From positions 124,001 through 188,000 of the forward strand of contig CAJTXR010000001.1 of the NCBI GenBank assembly GCA_910584005.1: 64,000 nt of DNA. The letters run 5' to 3'. This DNA is from an uncultured Anaeroplasmataceae bacterium (lineage in GTDB: Bacteria > Bacillota_I > Bacilli_A > Acholeplasmatales > Anaeroplasmataceae). Position numbers and translations under genes: made by a program. Of this stretch, positions 26,891 to 34,143 are shown piece after piece. Below the pieces are notes generated by a model that did no database searches, was not told where the DNA came from, and saw nothing but the letters and a program-made list of their open reading frames with translations. Positions within the stretch are counted from its first letter, which is position 1; every line of letters begins with the position of its first letter.

Positions 26891-27340
26891 ATGATAAATA
26901 AAGAAGAAGTTTTTGAATTATCTAGAGCAGGTGCAGATGCATTAAATGCGGAACTAGAAAAATTAAAAACAGTTGATAGAATACAAATAAGAGAAGCAAT
27001 TAAGGAAGCTCGTGAGCAAGGAGATTTGTCTGAGAATGCTGATTATTCATCAGCAAGAGAACAACAAGCAAATATTGAAGCCCGTATTTTAGAAATTGAA
27101 AATATTTTAAAGCATGCCAAAATTATGGATGTTAATACGGTTACTGTTCGCTATATTGATTTAAAAAAGACAGCTACCTTTCAAATTGTTGGTACAATTG
27201 AGGCTGACCCATTTGCTGGCAAAATTTCTAATGATTCCCCACTTGGAAAAGCCGTTTTAGGACATAAAGTGGGCGATATTTTCCATGTTTCTACGGAAAG
27301 TGGTAAAGAACTAAGAGTTGAACTTGTTGAATTAAAATAA
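26891..27340 (+). CDS. greA: Transcription elongation factor GreA
   Basis: Stimulates transcript cleavage by stalled RNA polymerase. The 149-residue product has the N-terminal coiled coil with the acidic tip EQGDLSENADYSSAREQQ and the C-terminal FKBP-like domain (SNDSPLGKAVLGHKVGD). It has its own promoter and shares a bidirectional terminator with sigK. Confidence 0.95.
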   Translation: MINKEEVFELSRAGADALNAELEKLKTVDRIQIREAIKEAREQGDLSENADYSSAREQQANIEARILEIENILKHAKIMDVNTVTVRYIDLKKTATFQIVGTIEADPFAGKISNDSPLGKAVLGHKVGDIFHVSTESGKELRVELVELK

Positions 27341-27343
27341 GAG

Positions 27344-27374
27344 AATAGGACACTATCTTAGTGTCCTATTTTTT
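27344..27374. terminator. Bidirectional terminator between greA and sigK
   Basis: A perfect 12-bp stem (27344-27355 with 27359-27370) with a 3-nt loop, Ts on one side and As on the other. The sigK stop codon lies inside the hairpin. Confidence 0.85.
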
Positions 27375-28025
27375 AAGTAGAAAATATAATTTAAGTAATG
27401 CTCTTTTTTCAATTCGAGATACATAACTACGAGATATATTCATTTCTTTTGCGATTTCTTTTTGAGTTTGAGAACTACGATCAATTCCATAACGTCTAGA
27501 AATGATTTCATATTCTCTACTATTTAAACTTTTTAAGGCATCATTTAAATCTTTTTGCATTGCTTTTTTTTCATATGAGGCCATGATATCTACATTTTTA
27601 TCTTCAATTAAATCTAATAATTCAACTTCATTTCCATCTTTATCCATCGCAACAGGGGATTGAAGATATACTAAATTTCTTTTGTTTTTATTTGCTCTTA
27701 AATGCATTAGAATTTCATTTTCTATACATCTTGCTGCATAGGTTGCAAGTTTATTACTAGCTGTAATTTGATAGGAATCCACAGCCTTCATTAAACCTAT
27801 GATTCCAATGGATAGAATGTCATCTTTATCTTCTTGTGTGTTTTCATATTTTTTGGCAATATGGGCAACAAGCCTTAAATTATGTTCAATTAATTTTGCT
27901 CGAGCAGTTTCATCTTTATGAAGGGCAAATCGCTCTAAATAAATTCGTTCCTCCTCATCCGATAATTTTTGCGGGTACGACTCACTTTTTATTGCCCCAA
28001 ATAGTGGAAGCAAGAAAAATAACAT
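27366..28025 (-). CDS. sigK: RNA polymerase sigma factor SigK (sporulation)
   Basis: Late mother-cell sporulation sigma factor. The 219-residue product has region 2 (LIEHNLRLVAHIAKKYENTQEDKDDILSIG; LATYAARCIENEILMHLR) and region 4 (LNSREYEIISRRYGIDRSSQTQKEIAKEMNISRSYVSRIEKRAL), closely matching B. subtilis SigK. The first 13 or so residues are hydrophobic (MLFFLLPLFGAIK), followed by YPQKLSDEE, which lines up with the pro-sequence/mature junction of pro-SigK, so the protein may be made as a membrane-bound precursor with a short pro-sequence. The gene is uninterrupted: there is no skin element. Confidence 0.92.
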   Translation of the reverse strand: MLFFLLPLFGAIKSESYPQKLSDEEERIYLERFALHKDETARAKLIEHNLRLVAHIAKKYENTQEDKDDILSIGIIGLMKAVDSYQITASNKLATYAARCIENEILMHLRANKNKRNLVYLQSPVAMDKDGNEVELLDLIEDKNVDIMASYEKKAMQKDLNDALKSLNSREYEIISRRYGIDRSSQTQKEIAKEMNISRSYVSRIEKRALLKLYFLLKK

Positions 28026-28041
28026 TTTAAAACTCCTTTAT

Positions 28042-28069
28042 TTGAAAAATTATGGAAATAGGGTATAAT
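28042..28069 (+). promoter_or_regulatory. Promoter for the yqeG operon
   Basis: TTGAAA at 28042-28047, a 16-bp spacer and TATAAT at 28064-28069, 19 bp before the yqeG start. Confidence 0.6.
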
Positions 28070-28088
28070 ACATATTGAGGTACTTTTT

Positions 28089-28649
28089 ATGTTAAAAAAA
28101 TTAATTCCAGACTACTATTATAAAACGATAGAAGATATTCCATACAATAAACTATATGAACAAGGAATTCGACTTATTCTTACAGATTTAGATAATACAT
28201 TAATTTCATATAAAGAAACAGAACCAACAAAAGAACTTGTGGCATGGAAAGAACGAGTAGAAAAAATGGGATTTGAAATAATTATTGTTTCAAATTCAAG
28301 AAAAGATCGCGTAGAACATTTTGCAACTCTTTTACAGTTGCCTTTTGTTAAATTTGCCAAGAAACCCCTAAAGTTTGGTTTGAAAAAAGCGTTAAAGATT
28401 GCAAGCCGTCCTTATGAATTAAATGAGGTCATGGAAATTGGCGATCAAGTTATGACGGATGTCTTTGGTTCTAGACGTTTAGGCGTTTTAACCATTTTAG
28501 TTAAAGCAATTGATAAAAAAACAGAAATTTTACCGACCAAAATTAATCGAAAACTAGAAGAGTTCTTTTTGAGTCGAATTGAACGAAAATATCCGCTTTC
28601 TTATCAAAGAAGGCTTATGGAGTATGTGAGGGATAAAAATGATCATTAA
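28089..28649 (+). CDS. yqeG: YqeG family HAD phosphatase
   Basis: A 186-residue HAD IIIA-type phosphatase with motif I LTDLDNTLI (Asp33 and Asp35), motif II IVSNSR, the Lys motif in FAKKP and motif IV EIGDQVMTDVFG. Members are related to mitochondrial PGP phosphatase, but the substrate in bacteria is not settled. It overlaps yqeH by 11 nt and heads the conserved yqeG-yqeH-yqeK-rsfS cluster. Confidence 0.9.
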   Translation: MLKKLIPDYYYKTIEDIPYNKLYEQGIRLILTDLDNTLISYKETEPTKELVAWKERVEKMGFEIIIVSNSRKDRVEHFATLLQLPFVKFAKKPLKFGLKKALKIASRPYELNEVMEIGDQVMTDVFGSRRLGVLTILVKAIDKKTEILPTKINRKLEEFFLSRIERKYPLSYQRRLMEYVRDKNDH

Positions 28650-29733
28650 AAAATGTTTAGGCTGTGGTGCGGTTTTGCAGACAGAATATGAAAATAAGGC
28701 AGGATTTATTCCAAATCTAACGGAAGAATCTTGTATATGTAAACGATGCTTTCGGATGAAGCACTATAATGAGTTACCAAAAATAGTTGCTACAAATGAA
28801 GACTACGAAAAGGTCATTGATGCAGTGGTAAAGAAAAATGTCTTATTTGTTTATATTGTCGATATATTTTCATTTAAAACAACATTTCATCCTTTGATGA
28901 TCAATCGTTTAAAAGGAAAAGATGTCATTTTAGTAGCAAATAAGGTAGATGTATTACCGAGAAGTGTAAATAAGGACCATATTGTAGAATGGATGAGTAA
29001 AGAATGCCAAAAAGCATCATTTTCTCCGCTAGCTATAGGAATTGCTTCTGCAAAAAGAGGCGATTTTATGAATGAATTTATCGCTACAATTGATTTAGCT
29101 AGAAGAGGAAGAGATGTATATTTTGTGGGTTGTGCAAATGTCGGCAAATCCTCTTTAATTAATAAATTACTGAGGTATACAACAAATAAGGATACTGACA
29201 CGATTGCGACATCCTTGATTCCTGGAACGACTTTAAATGAAATTCGGATTTCTTATTTTATTGATAATTGCTTTTTAGTAGATACACCAGGATTAATCAA
29301 TAAAGAAGATATTTTAAATCAGATATTGCCAGTTTCTTATAAAAAAATTATTCCTAATATTGAATTAAAACCTGTCACTTATCAAATTACAGATGGAAAT
29401 TCAATATTTTTAGGAGGTTTAGCCTCTTTGAGTTTTTCTTGTAAGGATATGACCTCTGTAACTGTGTATGTAAGTAGAACACTCTATTTACACCGCACAA
29501 AAACAAATCGAGTAGAAGAACTATATCAAAATCAGCTTGGTAAATTATTAGTTCCTCCAACTCTTGATGAGGTGAAAAATATAGAATATGAGGAAAGAAA
29601 ATTCTTTATTGAGGGGAAAAAGGACCTTTGGTTTTCAGGATTTGGATTTGTCCAAATCATTGGGAAGACATCAGTTTCAGTGAAATATATAAAGAATACG
29701 GAGGTATATTTGACAAATGCTATCATTGGGTAA
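28639..29733 (+). CDS. yqeH: Ribosome biogenesis GTPase YqeH
   Basis: Circularly permuted GTPase needed for 30S assembly. The 364-residue protein starts with a zinc finger (CLGCG and CKRCF), followed by G4 VANKVDVLP, G1 GCANVGKSSLIN and G3 DTPGLI. G2 IPGTTLNEI is intact. The C-terminal treble-clef-like domain is present. It overlaps yqeK by 17 nt. Confidence 0.94.
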   Translation: MIIKKCLGCGAVLQTEYENKAGFIPNLTEESCICKRCFRMKHYNELPKIVATNEDYEKVIDAVVKKNVLFVYIVDIFSFKTTFHPLMINRLKGKDVILVANKVDVLPRSVNKDHIVEWMSKECQKASFSPLAIGIASAKRGDFMNEFIATIDLARRGRDVYFVGCANVGKSSLINKLLRYTTNKDTDTIATSLIPGTTLNEIRISYFIDNCFLVDTPGLINKEDILNQILPVSYKKIIPNIELKPVTYQITDGNSIFLGGLASLSFSCKDMTSVTVYVSRTLYLHRTKTNRVEELYQNQLGKLLVPPTLDEVKNIEYEERKFFIEGKKDLWFSGFGFVQIIGKTSVSVKYIKNTEVYLTNAIIG

Positions 29734-30289
29734 AATTAAAAAACTTGTTAAACAAAAATTAAAAGAAAATCATCCTGATCGGTATACTCATACCCTTGGC
29801 GTAGTAAAGATGTCTAAAAAACTTGCTAAAAAATATGGAGTCGATAAAAAGAAAGCCATGATTGCAGCTTATATGCATGATTTTTGTAAATATGATGAAG
29901 AAGTTTACATTAAAAGTCTTTTAGATGAAGAAGATAAAAAAGAATGTGAAGAATATCCTGTTTTATATCATTCTTATGGCTCTGCTGCCTATTATAAGAC
30001 TTTTGTGGGAAATGATAAGGATATTTACAACGCCATTAAAAATCATGTTTTTGGCCGGTTAAATATGTCTAGATTAGAAGAGATTATTCTTATTAGTGAC
30101 TATACAGAAGAGAACCGAATTTATAATAATTGTGTGGAATGTCGAGCAATTTTATTAAAGGGGGAGTTTTATAAAGCCATTTATGAATCCATGAAATTCA
30201 CAATTGCTTATTTAGAAAAGAAGAATAAAAAAGCTCATCCTCTACAGGTAGAGGTATTAAAATATTATGAAGGATTGTGTGATTTATGA
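29717..30289 (+). CDS. yqeK: YqeK-family HD hydrolase (diadenosine tetraphosphatase)
   Basis: A 190-residue HD-domain protein with HPDRYTHTLGVVKMSKKLAKKYG and the HD pair in AAYMHDFCKY. Characterised YqeK proteins are symmetrical Ap4A hydrolases. It directly follows yqeH; the yhbY and nadD genes that separate them in B. subtilis are missing here. The start follows ACGGAGG with a slightly long spacer. Confidence 0.9.
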   Translation: MLSLGKIKKLVKQKLKENHPDRYTHTLGVVKMSKKLAKKYGVDKKKAMIAAYMHDFCKYDEEVYIKSLLDEEDKKECEEYPVLYHSYGSAAYYKTFVGNDKDIYNAIKNHVFGRLNMSRLEEIILISDYTEENRIYNNCVECRAILLKGEFYKAIYESMKFTIAYLEKKNKKAHPLQVEVLKYYEGLCDL

Positions 30290-30618
30290 CCATAAGAGAG
30301 ATTGTATTAAGTAGTTTAGGGAAGGTAAAGGCAGAAGATATTATCGATTATGATATGAAGGGATATTCTCCTTTTTACGATGAAATGATTTTGGCAAGTG
30401 TAGATTCAGAACGGCAAGCTACTGCAGGAGTCAATTATATTAAAGAAGAAGCCACAAAGGCGGGATTTCAAGTACGAGGAATTGAAGGAGAACAAACTCC
30501 ATGGGTATTGATTGATTTAAATGATGTTATTGTTTCTATTTTTACCAAAGAAGAACGTCAAAGATTTGCGTTAGAAAAAATTTATTTAGAGATTCCAAGC
30601 CAGAAGATCGAAATTTAA
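30286..30618 (+). CDS. rsfS: Ribosomal silencing factor RsfS
   Basis: Binds L14 on the 50S subunit and blocks subunit joining under starvation. The 110-residue product has the typical core: ILASVDSERQATAGVNYI, GIEGEQTPWVLIDLNDVIVSIFTKEERQRFALEKIY. ATGA overlap with yqeK. The cluster-final methyltransferase YqeM of B. subtilis is not present. Confidence 0.93.
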   Translation: MTIREIVLSSLGKVKAEDIIDYDMKGYSPFYDEMILASVDSERQATAGVNYIKEEATKAGFQVRGIEGEQTPWVLIDLNDVIVSIFTKEERQRFALEKIYLEIPSQKIEI

Positions 30619-30671
30619 TTTACATTTGTGTTGATTTTGTTTAATATTCTTGTTTTTTGGTAAGGTTAAAC

Positions 30672-30700
30672 TTTCCATATTTGGATTCCTTTGCTATAAT
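30672..30700 (+). promoter_or_regulatory. Promoter for the small lipoprotein
   Basis: TTTCCA at 30672-30677, a 17-bp spacer and TATAAT at 30695-30700 with an extended TGC element. Confidence 0.6.
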
Positions 30701-30723
30701 AATGTTATATTGGAGGTGAAATG

Positions 30724-31086
30724 ATGAAAAAATTTTTAAGAGGACTTTTTGCTTTAAGTTTATGCTTTGGTATGTTCATGATGGCATCTTGTTCTAATGT
30801 ATCTAAGTCTTATGCAGATAAAATTAATAAAGAAGCACAAGATGATGACGATGAATACTATACATTAGATAAGGTTAGAAAAGATCTCGGCGATGAAAGA
30901 GTAGAGATTATTTTTGCAAAATCTGGAGTTATTATCTCTGTTAAAGGGTGCAAGACATTAGAGGACTTAAAAACTAAAATCGAAAATGATGAGGATGTAG
31001 AAGGATTAATTGTGACATTTGTTGCAGGAAATGCGATGTCTGCTTCCTATAGAAAAATCACTGCGGATGACTTAAAAGGAAAGTAA
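30724..31086 (+). CDS. Small putative lipoprotein
   Basis: A 120-residue protein with an N-terminal basic region, a hydrophobic stretch and a lipobox-like MMASC near residue 23, predicting lipid attachment to the outer face of the membrane. The mature part has an acidic patch (QDDDDEYYTLD) and a compact alpha/beta-looking domain. I recognise no family. ATG codons at 30721 and 30724 are both possible; the second has better spacing from GGAGG. Monocistronic, with its own promoter and terminator. Confidence 0.75.
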   Translation: MKKFLRGLFALSLCFGMFMMASCSNVSKSYADKINKEAQDDDDEYYTLDKVRKDLGDERVEIIFAKSGVIISVKGCKTLEDLKTKIENDEDVEGLIVTFVAGNAMSASYRKITADDLKGK

Positions 31087-31100
31087 AATGGATTTGAATT

Positions 31101-31122
31101 GAGCCAAGAATGGCTCTTTTTT
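31101..31122 (+). terminator. Terminator after the lipoprotein gene
   Basis: Perfect GAGCCA/TGGCTC stem with a 4-nt loop and six Ts. Confidence 0.85.
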
Positions 31123-31195
31123 ATTTTCTTTAAATCCTGTGCTAAAATTGTTTGGATACAAGCAATGAAAACTCTTGAGTTTTTAAAACGCTGTA

Positions 31196-31224
31196 TTGAA
31201 AAAAATGCATATTTTTTGTATAAT
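31196..31224 (+). promoter_or_regulatory. Promoter for thyA-folA and probably plsC
   Basis: TTGAAA at 31196-31201, a 17-bp spacer and TATAAT at 31219-31224, followed by TAGGTGATAAAAG. Confidence 0.7.
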
Positions 31225-31243
31225 TAATATTAGGTGATAAAAG

Positions 31244-32110
31244 ATGAAGCAGTATCTAGAATTATGCAAAACAGTATTAGAAAAGGGAATCAAAAAAGAA
31301 GATCGTACAGGAACGGGAACGATTTCTTATTTTGGGTATCAAATGCGATTTAATTTAAAAGAAGGCTTTCCCTTGCTTACAACCAAGAGAGTGCATTTAA
31401 AAAGTATCATATATGAACTTTTATGGTTTATTAGTGGGGATACAAATATAAAATATTTGGTCGATCATGATGTAAGAATTTGGAATGATTGGCCATATGC
31501 AAGTTATCAAAAATCAGAAGAATATCAGAATGAAACAATTGAAGAATTTGCAGTAAAAATAAAAGAGGATCCTGCTTTTGCAAAACGTTGGGGAAATTTA
31601 GGTCCCGTCTATGGAAAACAATGGAGAAACTTTGGTGGAGTGGATCAATTGACAGAATTAATTGAAGAAATTAAAAATAATCCAACATCTAGAAGATTAA
31701 TTATTTCTGCTTGGAATCCTGCTGAAATATCTGGAATGGCTCTTCCCCCATGCCATTGTTTTATGCAGTTTTATGTGAATGAGAATCGTTTATCCTGCCA
31801 GCTTTATCAAAGAAGTGCAGATGTTTTTTTAGGGGTACCCTTTAATATTGCAAGTTATGCTTTATTTACAATGATGATTGCTCAAGTATGTCATTTAGAA
31901 TTGGGTGATTTTGTACATACAATTGGAGATGCTCATATTTACTTAAATCATTTAGAACAAATTGATCGTCAAATGAAGCGTACTCCTAGAGCTTTACCAC
32001 AAATGAAAATTAATCCTCAGGTTTCCTCTATTTTTGATTTCCAATTTGAAGATTTTGAATTAGTTGGATATGATCCTCATAAAGGAATTAAAGGCAAGGT
32101 GGCTGTATAA
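31244..32110 (+). CDS. thyA: Thymidylate synthase ThyA
   Basis: Methylates dUMP to dTMP using methylene-tetrahydrofolate. The 288-residue product has DRTGTGTISYFG, the catalytic Cys170 in ALPPCHCFMQF, the RSADVFLGVPFNIASYA block and GDAHIYLNH. It shares a single base with the start of folA, so dihydrofolate made here is recycled by the next gene product. Confidence 0.96.
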   Translation: MKQYLELCKTVLEKGIKKEDRTGTGTISYFGYQMRFNLKEGFPLLTTKRVHLKSIIYELLWFISGDTNIKYLVDHDVRIWNDWPYASYQKSEEYQNETIEEFAVKIKEDPAFAKRWGNLGPVYGKQWRNFGGVDQLTELIEEIKNNPTSRRLIISAWNPAEISGMALPPCHCFMQFYVNENRLSCQLYQRSADVFLGVPFNIASYALFTMMIAQVCHLELGDFVHTIGDAHIYLNHLEQIDRQMKRTPRALPQMKINPQVSSIFDFQFEDFELVGYDPHKGIKGKVAV

Positions 32111-32589
32111 TGATTTCTTTAATTTGGGCAATGACTAAAGAATTTGTTATTGGGAAGAACAACCAAATTCCTTGGCATATTAAAGAGGATTTGCTTTATT
32201 ATAAGAATCATACAAAGGGGAAAACAGTTTTAATGGGAGAACAAACCTATTATTCTTTAAAGGGATATTATAAAACTAGACCTCTTCCCTATGGTACGAT
32301 TTATGTGGCATCTTTAAATCCAAATTTAGTTTTAGAAGATGCGTTAGTAATTCATGATGTTGAGGAATTTTTAAAAACACAAAAGGAGGATTTGTGGGTT
32401 GTTGGTGGTGCAACAATCTATAAATTATGTCTTCCTTATGCAGATCGTTTGTATATATCTATCATAAAAAAGAACTATGAAGGCGATACTTTTTTTCCTC
32501 AAATTGATTTTTCTAAATATCAGATGATATGGAAAGAAGATAAAGAAGAAGTTATTTATACATTATTTGAAAGAGTTGTAACGGCATGA
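32110..32589 (+). CDS. folA: Dihydrofolate reductase
   Basis: Reduces dihydrofolate to tetrahydrofolate. The 159-residue product has LIWAMTKEFVIGKNNQIPWHIKEDLLYY at the N-terminus and the NADPH-binding VVGGATIYKLCLPYADRLYIS. The second cofactor region reads MGEQTYYSL where many DHFRs have GRKT or GRxT, a modest divergence. Coupled to thyA and overlapping plsC by 4 nt. Confidence 0.93.
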   Translation: MISLIWAMTKEFVIGKNNQIPWHIKEDLLYYKNHTKGKTVLMGEQTYYSLKGYYKTRPLPYGTIYVASLNPNLVLEDALVIHDVEEFLKTQKEDLWVVGGATIYKLCLPYADRLYISIIKKNYEGDTFFPQIDFSKYQMIWKEDKEEVIYTLFERVVTA

Positions 32590-33395
32590 TTATATTAGGA
32601 ATTATATTAGGAGTTGCGGCAATTTATTGCTATTTATTTAATTTAATTGGGTTATCCTTATGGTTTAATTTTTTATGGGTATTTGTTTCAATTTTTTTAG
32701 CATTTCTAACTTTTGTTTTGTTTGTTGCAATTCTTTTTATCTTTTGGAAAAGGACAGATCCAAAGGGCAAATTTAGGCATAAGATGCTTTACCAGGTTTG
32801 TCATATGATGCTATTTTTTGCGAATGTAAAAGTAAAAGTGATTGGTAAAGAAAATATCCCAAATGAGCCTTTTGTTTGTTATGCTAACCATAAATCCGAT
32901 ATTGATCCTGTGGCCTTATATTATGGATTACATCGGATATGTTCTGCTGTAGGGAAAAAGGATTTATTTCAGTATCCTATTATAAAGCAATGTAAGCCTG
33001 TTTTTGGTGTTATTGCAATTGACCGGGAAAATGATCGTGCTGCGGCAAAAGAAATTATTAAAGGAATTCGTGCGATTCAAGAAGGCATGTCTTATATCGT
33101 GTTCCCAGAAGGTGGGATTAAAAGCAGGGATACAGAAGAAATGGTAAATTTAAGAGCAGGTGCGTATAAGCTAGTGACAAAAAGTGAAGCAATTTTACTA
33201 CCTGCAGCGATTTTAGGCTCCTCTAAAACAAAGAAAAGAAAGACAATTTTTAATAGAGTTAAAATCACAATTATCTTTCATAAGCCGATGACTGTAGAAG
33301 AATATGGGACTATGAATACAACAGAAATTGGCGAGCATGTAATGAATTTAATCCATGAGGATGTGAATGCCTATGAAATTAAAAATACTCATTAG
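32586..33395 (+). CDS. plsC: 1-acyl-sn-glycerol-3-phosphate acyltransferase
   Basis: Makes phosphatidic acid at the membrane. The 269-residue protein has two N-terminal hydrophobic segments (about 2-20 and 30-55), the acyltransferase motif I NHKSDID (His and Asp spaced as HX4D), motif II with the AIDREND block and motif III VFPEGGIKSRD. It is coupled to folA and overlapped at its 3' end by a small membrane protein gene. Confidence 0.9.
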   Translation: MIILGIILGVAAIYCYLFNLIGLSLWFNFLWVFVSIFLAFLTFVLFVAILFIFWKRTDPKGKFRHKMLYQVCHMMLFFANVKVKVIGKENIPNEPFVCYANHKSDIDPVALYYGLHRICSAVGKKDLFQYPIIKQCKPVFGVIAIDRENDRAAAKEIIKGIRAIQEGMSYIVFPEGGIKSRDTEEMVNLRAGAYKLVTKSEAILLPAAILGSSKTKKRKTIFNRVKITIIFHKPMTVEEYGTMNTTEIGEHVMNLIHEDVNAYEIKNTH

Positions 33396-33576
33396 TTTTA
33401 TTTTATGCTTTCTTTTCTTTTTTATTGGCTTTGGATTTATTGTTTTGGCTGCCATAAATAAAAATGTTGTTTTGATGTATATAGGAATTAGTCTACTCTG
33501 TTTAGGAACAATTGGATATGCAGTTTTATTGATTATAGGACTTAGAATCTATTTAACTAAAAAATTGGAATCATAG
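33367..33576 (+). CDS. Small membrane protein with two hydrophobic segments
   Basis: A 69-residue protein with hydrophobic segments at about 8-28 and 34-60. It overlaps the end of plsC by 29 nt with GAGGATGTGA before the first ATG; a second ATG two codons later is possible. I recognise no family. Its place in the operon and the tight spacing to the following gene support it as real. Confidence 0.6.
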   Translation: MPMKLKILISFILCFLFFFIGFGFIVLAAINKNVVLMYIGISLLCLGTIGYAVLLIIGLRIYLTKKLES

Positions 33577-33585
33577 GAGGTATTT

Positions 33586-34122
33586 ATGCAATATTTATAT
33601 TGGAGTCTTGGAATCATTGTTTTCATTGGGCTTATGATTACGGGAATTGTCATCTATAAAAAAGAAATAATGAAAAAAAGAAAAAATGATATTTTAAAAC
33701 TTTTTACGGATGCATGTGAAAGAAACCATGTTACAGAATATACACTAGAACATGCCAAAAAAGAAACCTATGATTATTATTTTGAGGGACCAAATCATAT
33801 TTATTTTGTGAAAGTGATATATAATTTTGCCAACCATGAAATTTGCATTAATAATGCTATCAAGTGGCAACTAAGAAGAATTAATGAAAACCAAGAAAAA
33901 ACAATGTTTGTTGAGGGAATAGAAGCATTGATGCGATTTGATTTTGGAAAGACGAGTAAAAAAGCTCATAAGCTCTTTATTATATATCCCAATACGCGAG
34001 CATTATTAAAGGTTATTAATGAATGTGAAATGGTTTTTGTTTATCCAGATACAGACGTATATGGTGCAAATGTTGTTTCCTACAAGCGATTGGTTGAAAA
34101 TCCAGATTGGATAGAAGTTTAA
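33586..34122 (+). CDS. Membrane-anchored protein of unknown function
   Basis: A 178-residue protein with one N-terminal transmembrane segment (about 5-25) and a soluble domain. The domain has a predicted mixed fold with YYFEGPNHIYFVKVIYNFANHEICINNAIKWQL and, later, KLFIIYPNTRALLKVINECEMVFVYP, somewhat like a restriction-endonuclease-fold or docking domain, but no catalytic signature is clear. It follows the small membrane protein and precedes mutS2 by 21 nt. Not recognised. Confidence 0.7.
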   Translation: MQYLYWSLGIIVFIGLMITGIVIYKKEIMKKRKNDILKLFTDACERNHVTEYTLEHAKKETYDYYFEGPNHIYFVKVIYNFANHEICINNAIKWQLRRINENQEKTMFVEGIEALMRFDFGKTSKKAHKLFIIYPNTRALLKVINECEMVFVYPDTDVYGANVVSYKRLVENPDWIEV

Positions 34123-34143
34123 AAAGAAAGGAGAAGGATCGTT

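Noticed and set aside
28026..28080. Possible sigma-E promoter upstream of sigK
   Set aside because: A CATAATTT -10 candidate exists, but the -35 candidate matches poorly and the spacing is 16 bp; not strong enough to list.
31161..31187. AAAACTC/GAGTTTT hairpin before thyA
   Set aside because: Loop too short and no gene directly upstream after the lipoprotein terminator; probably chance in AT-rich DNA.
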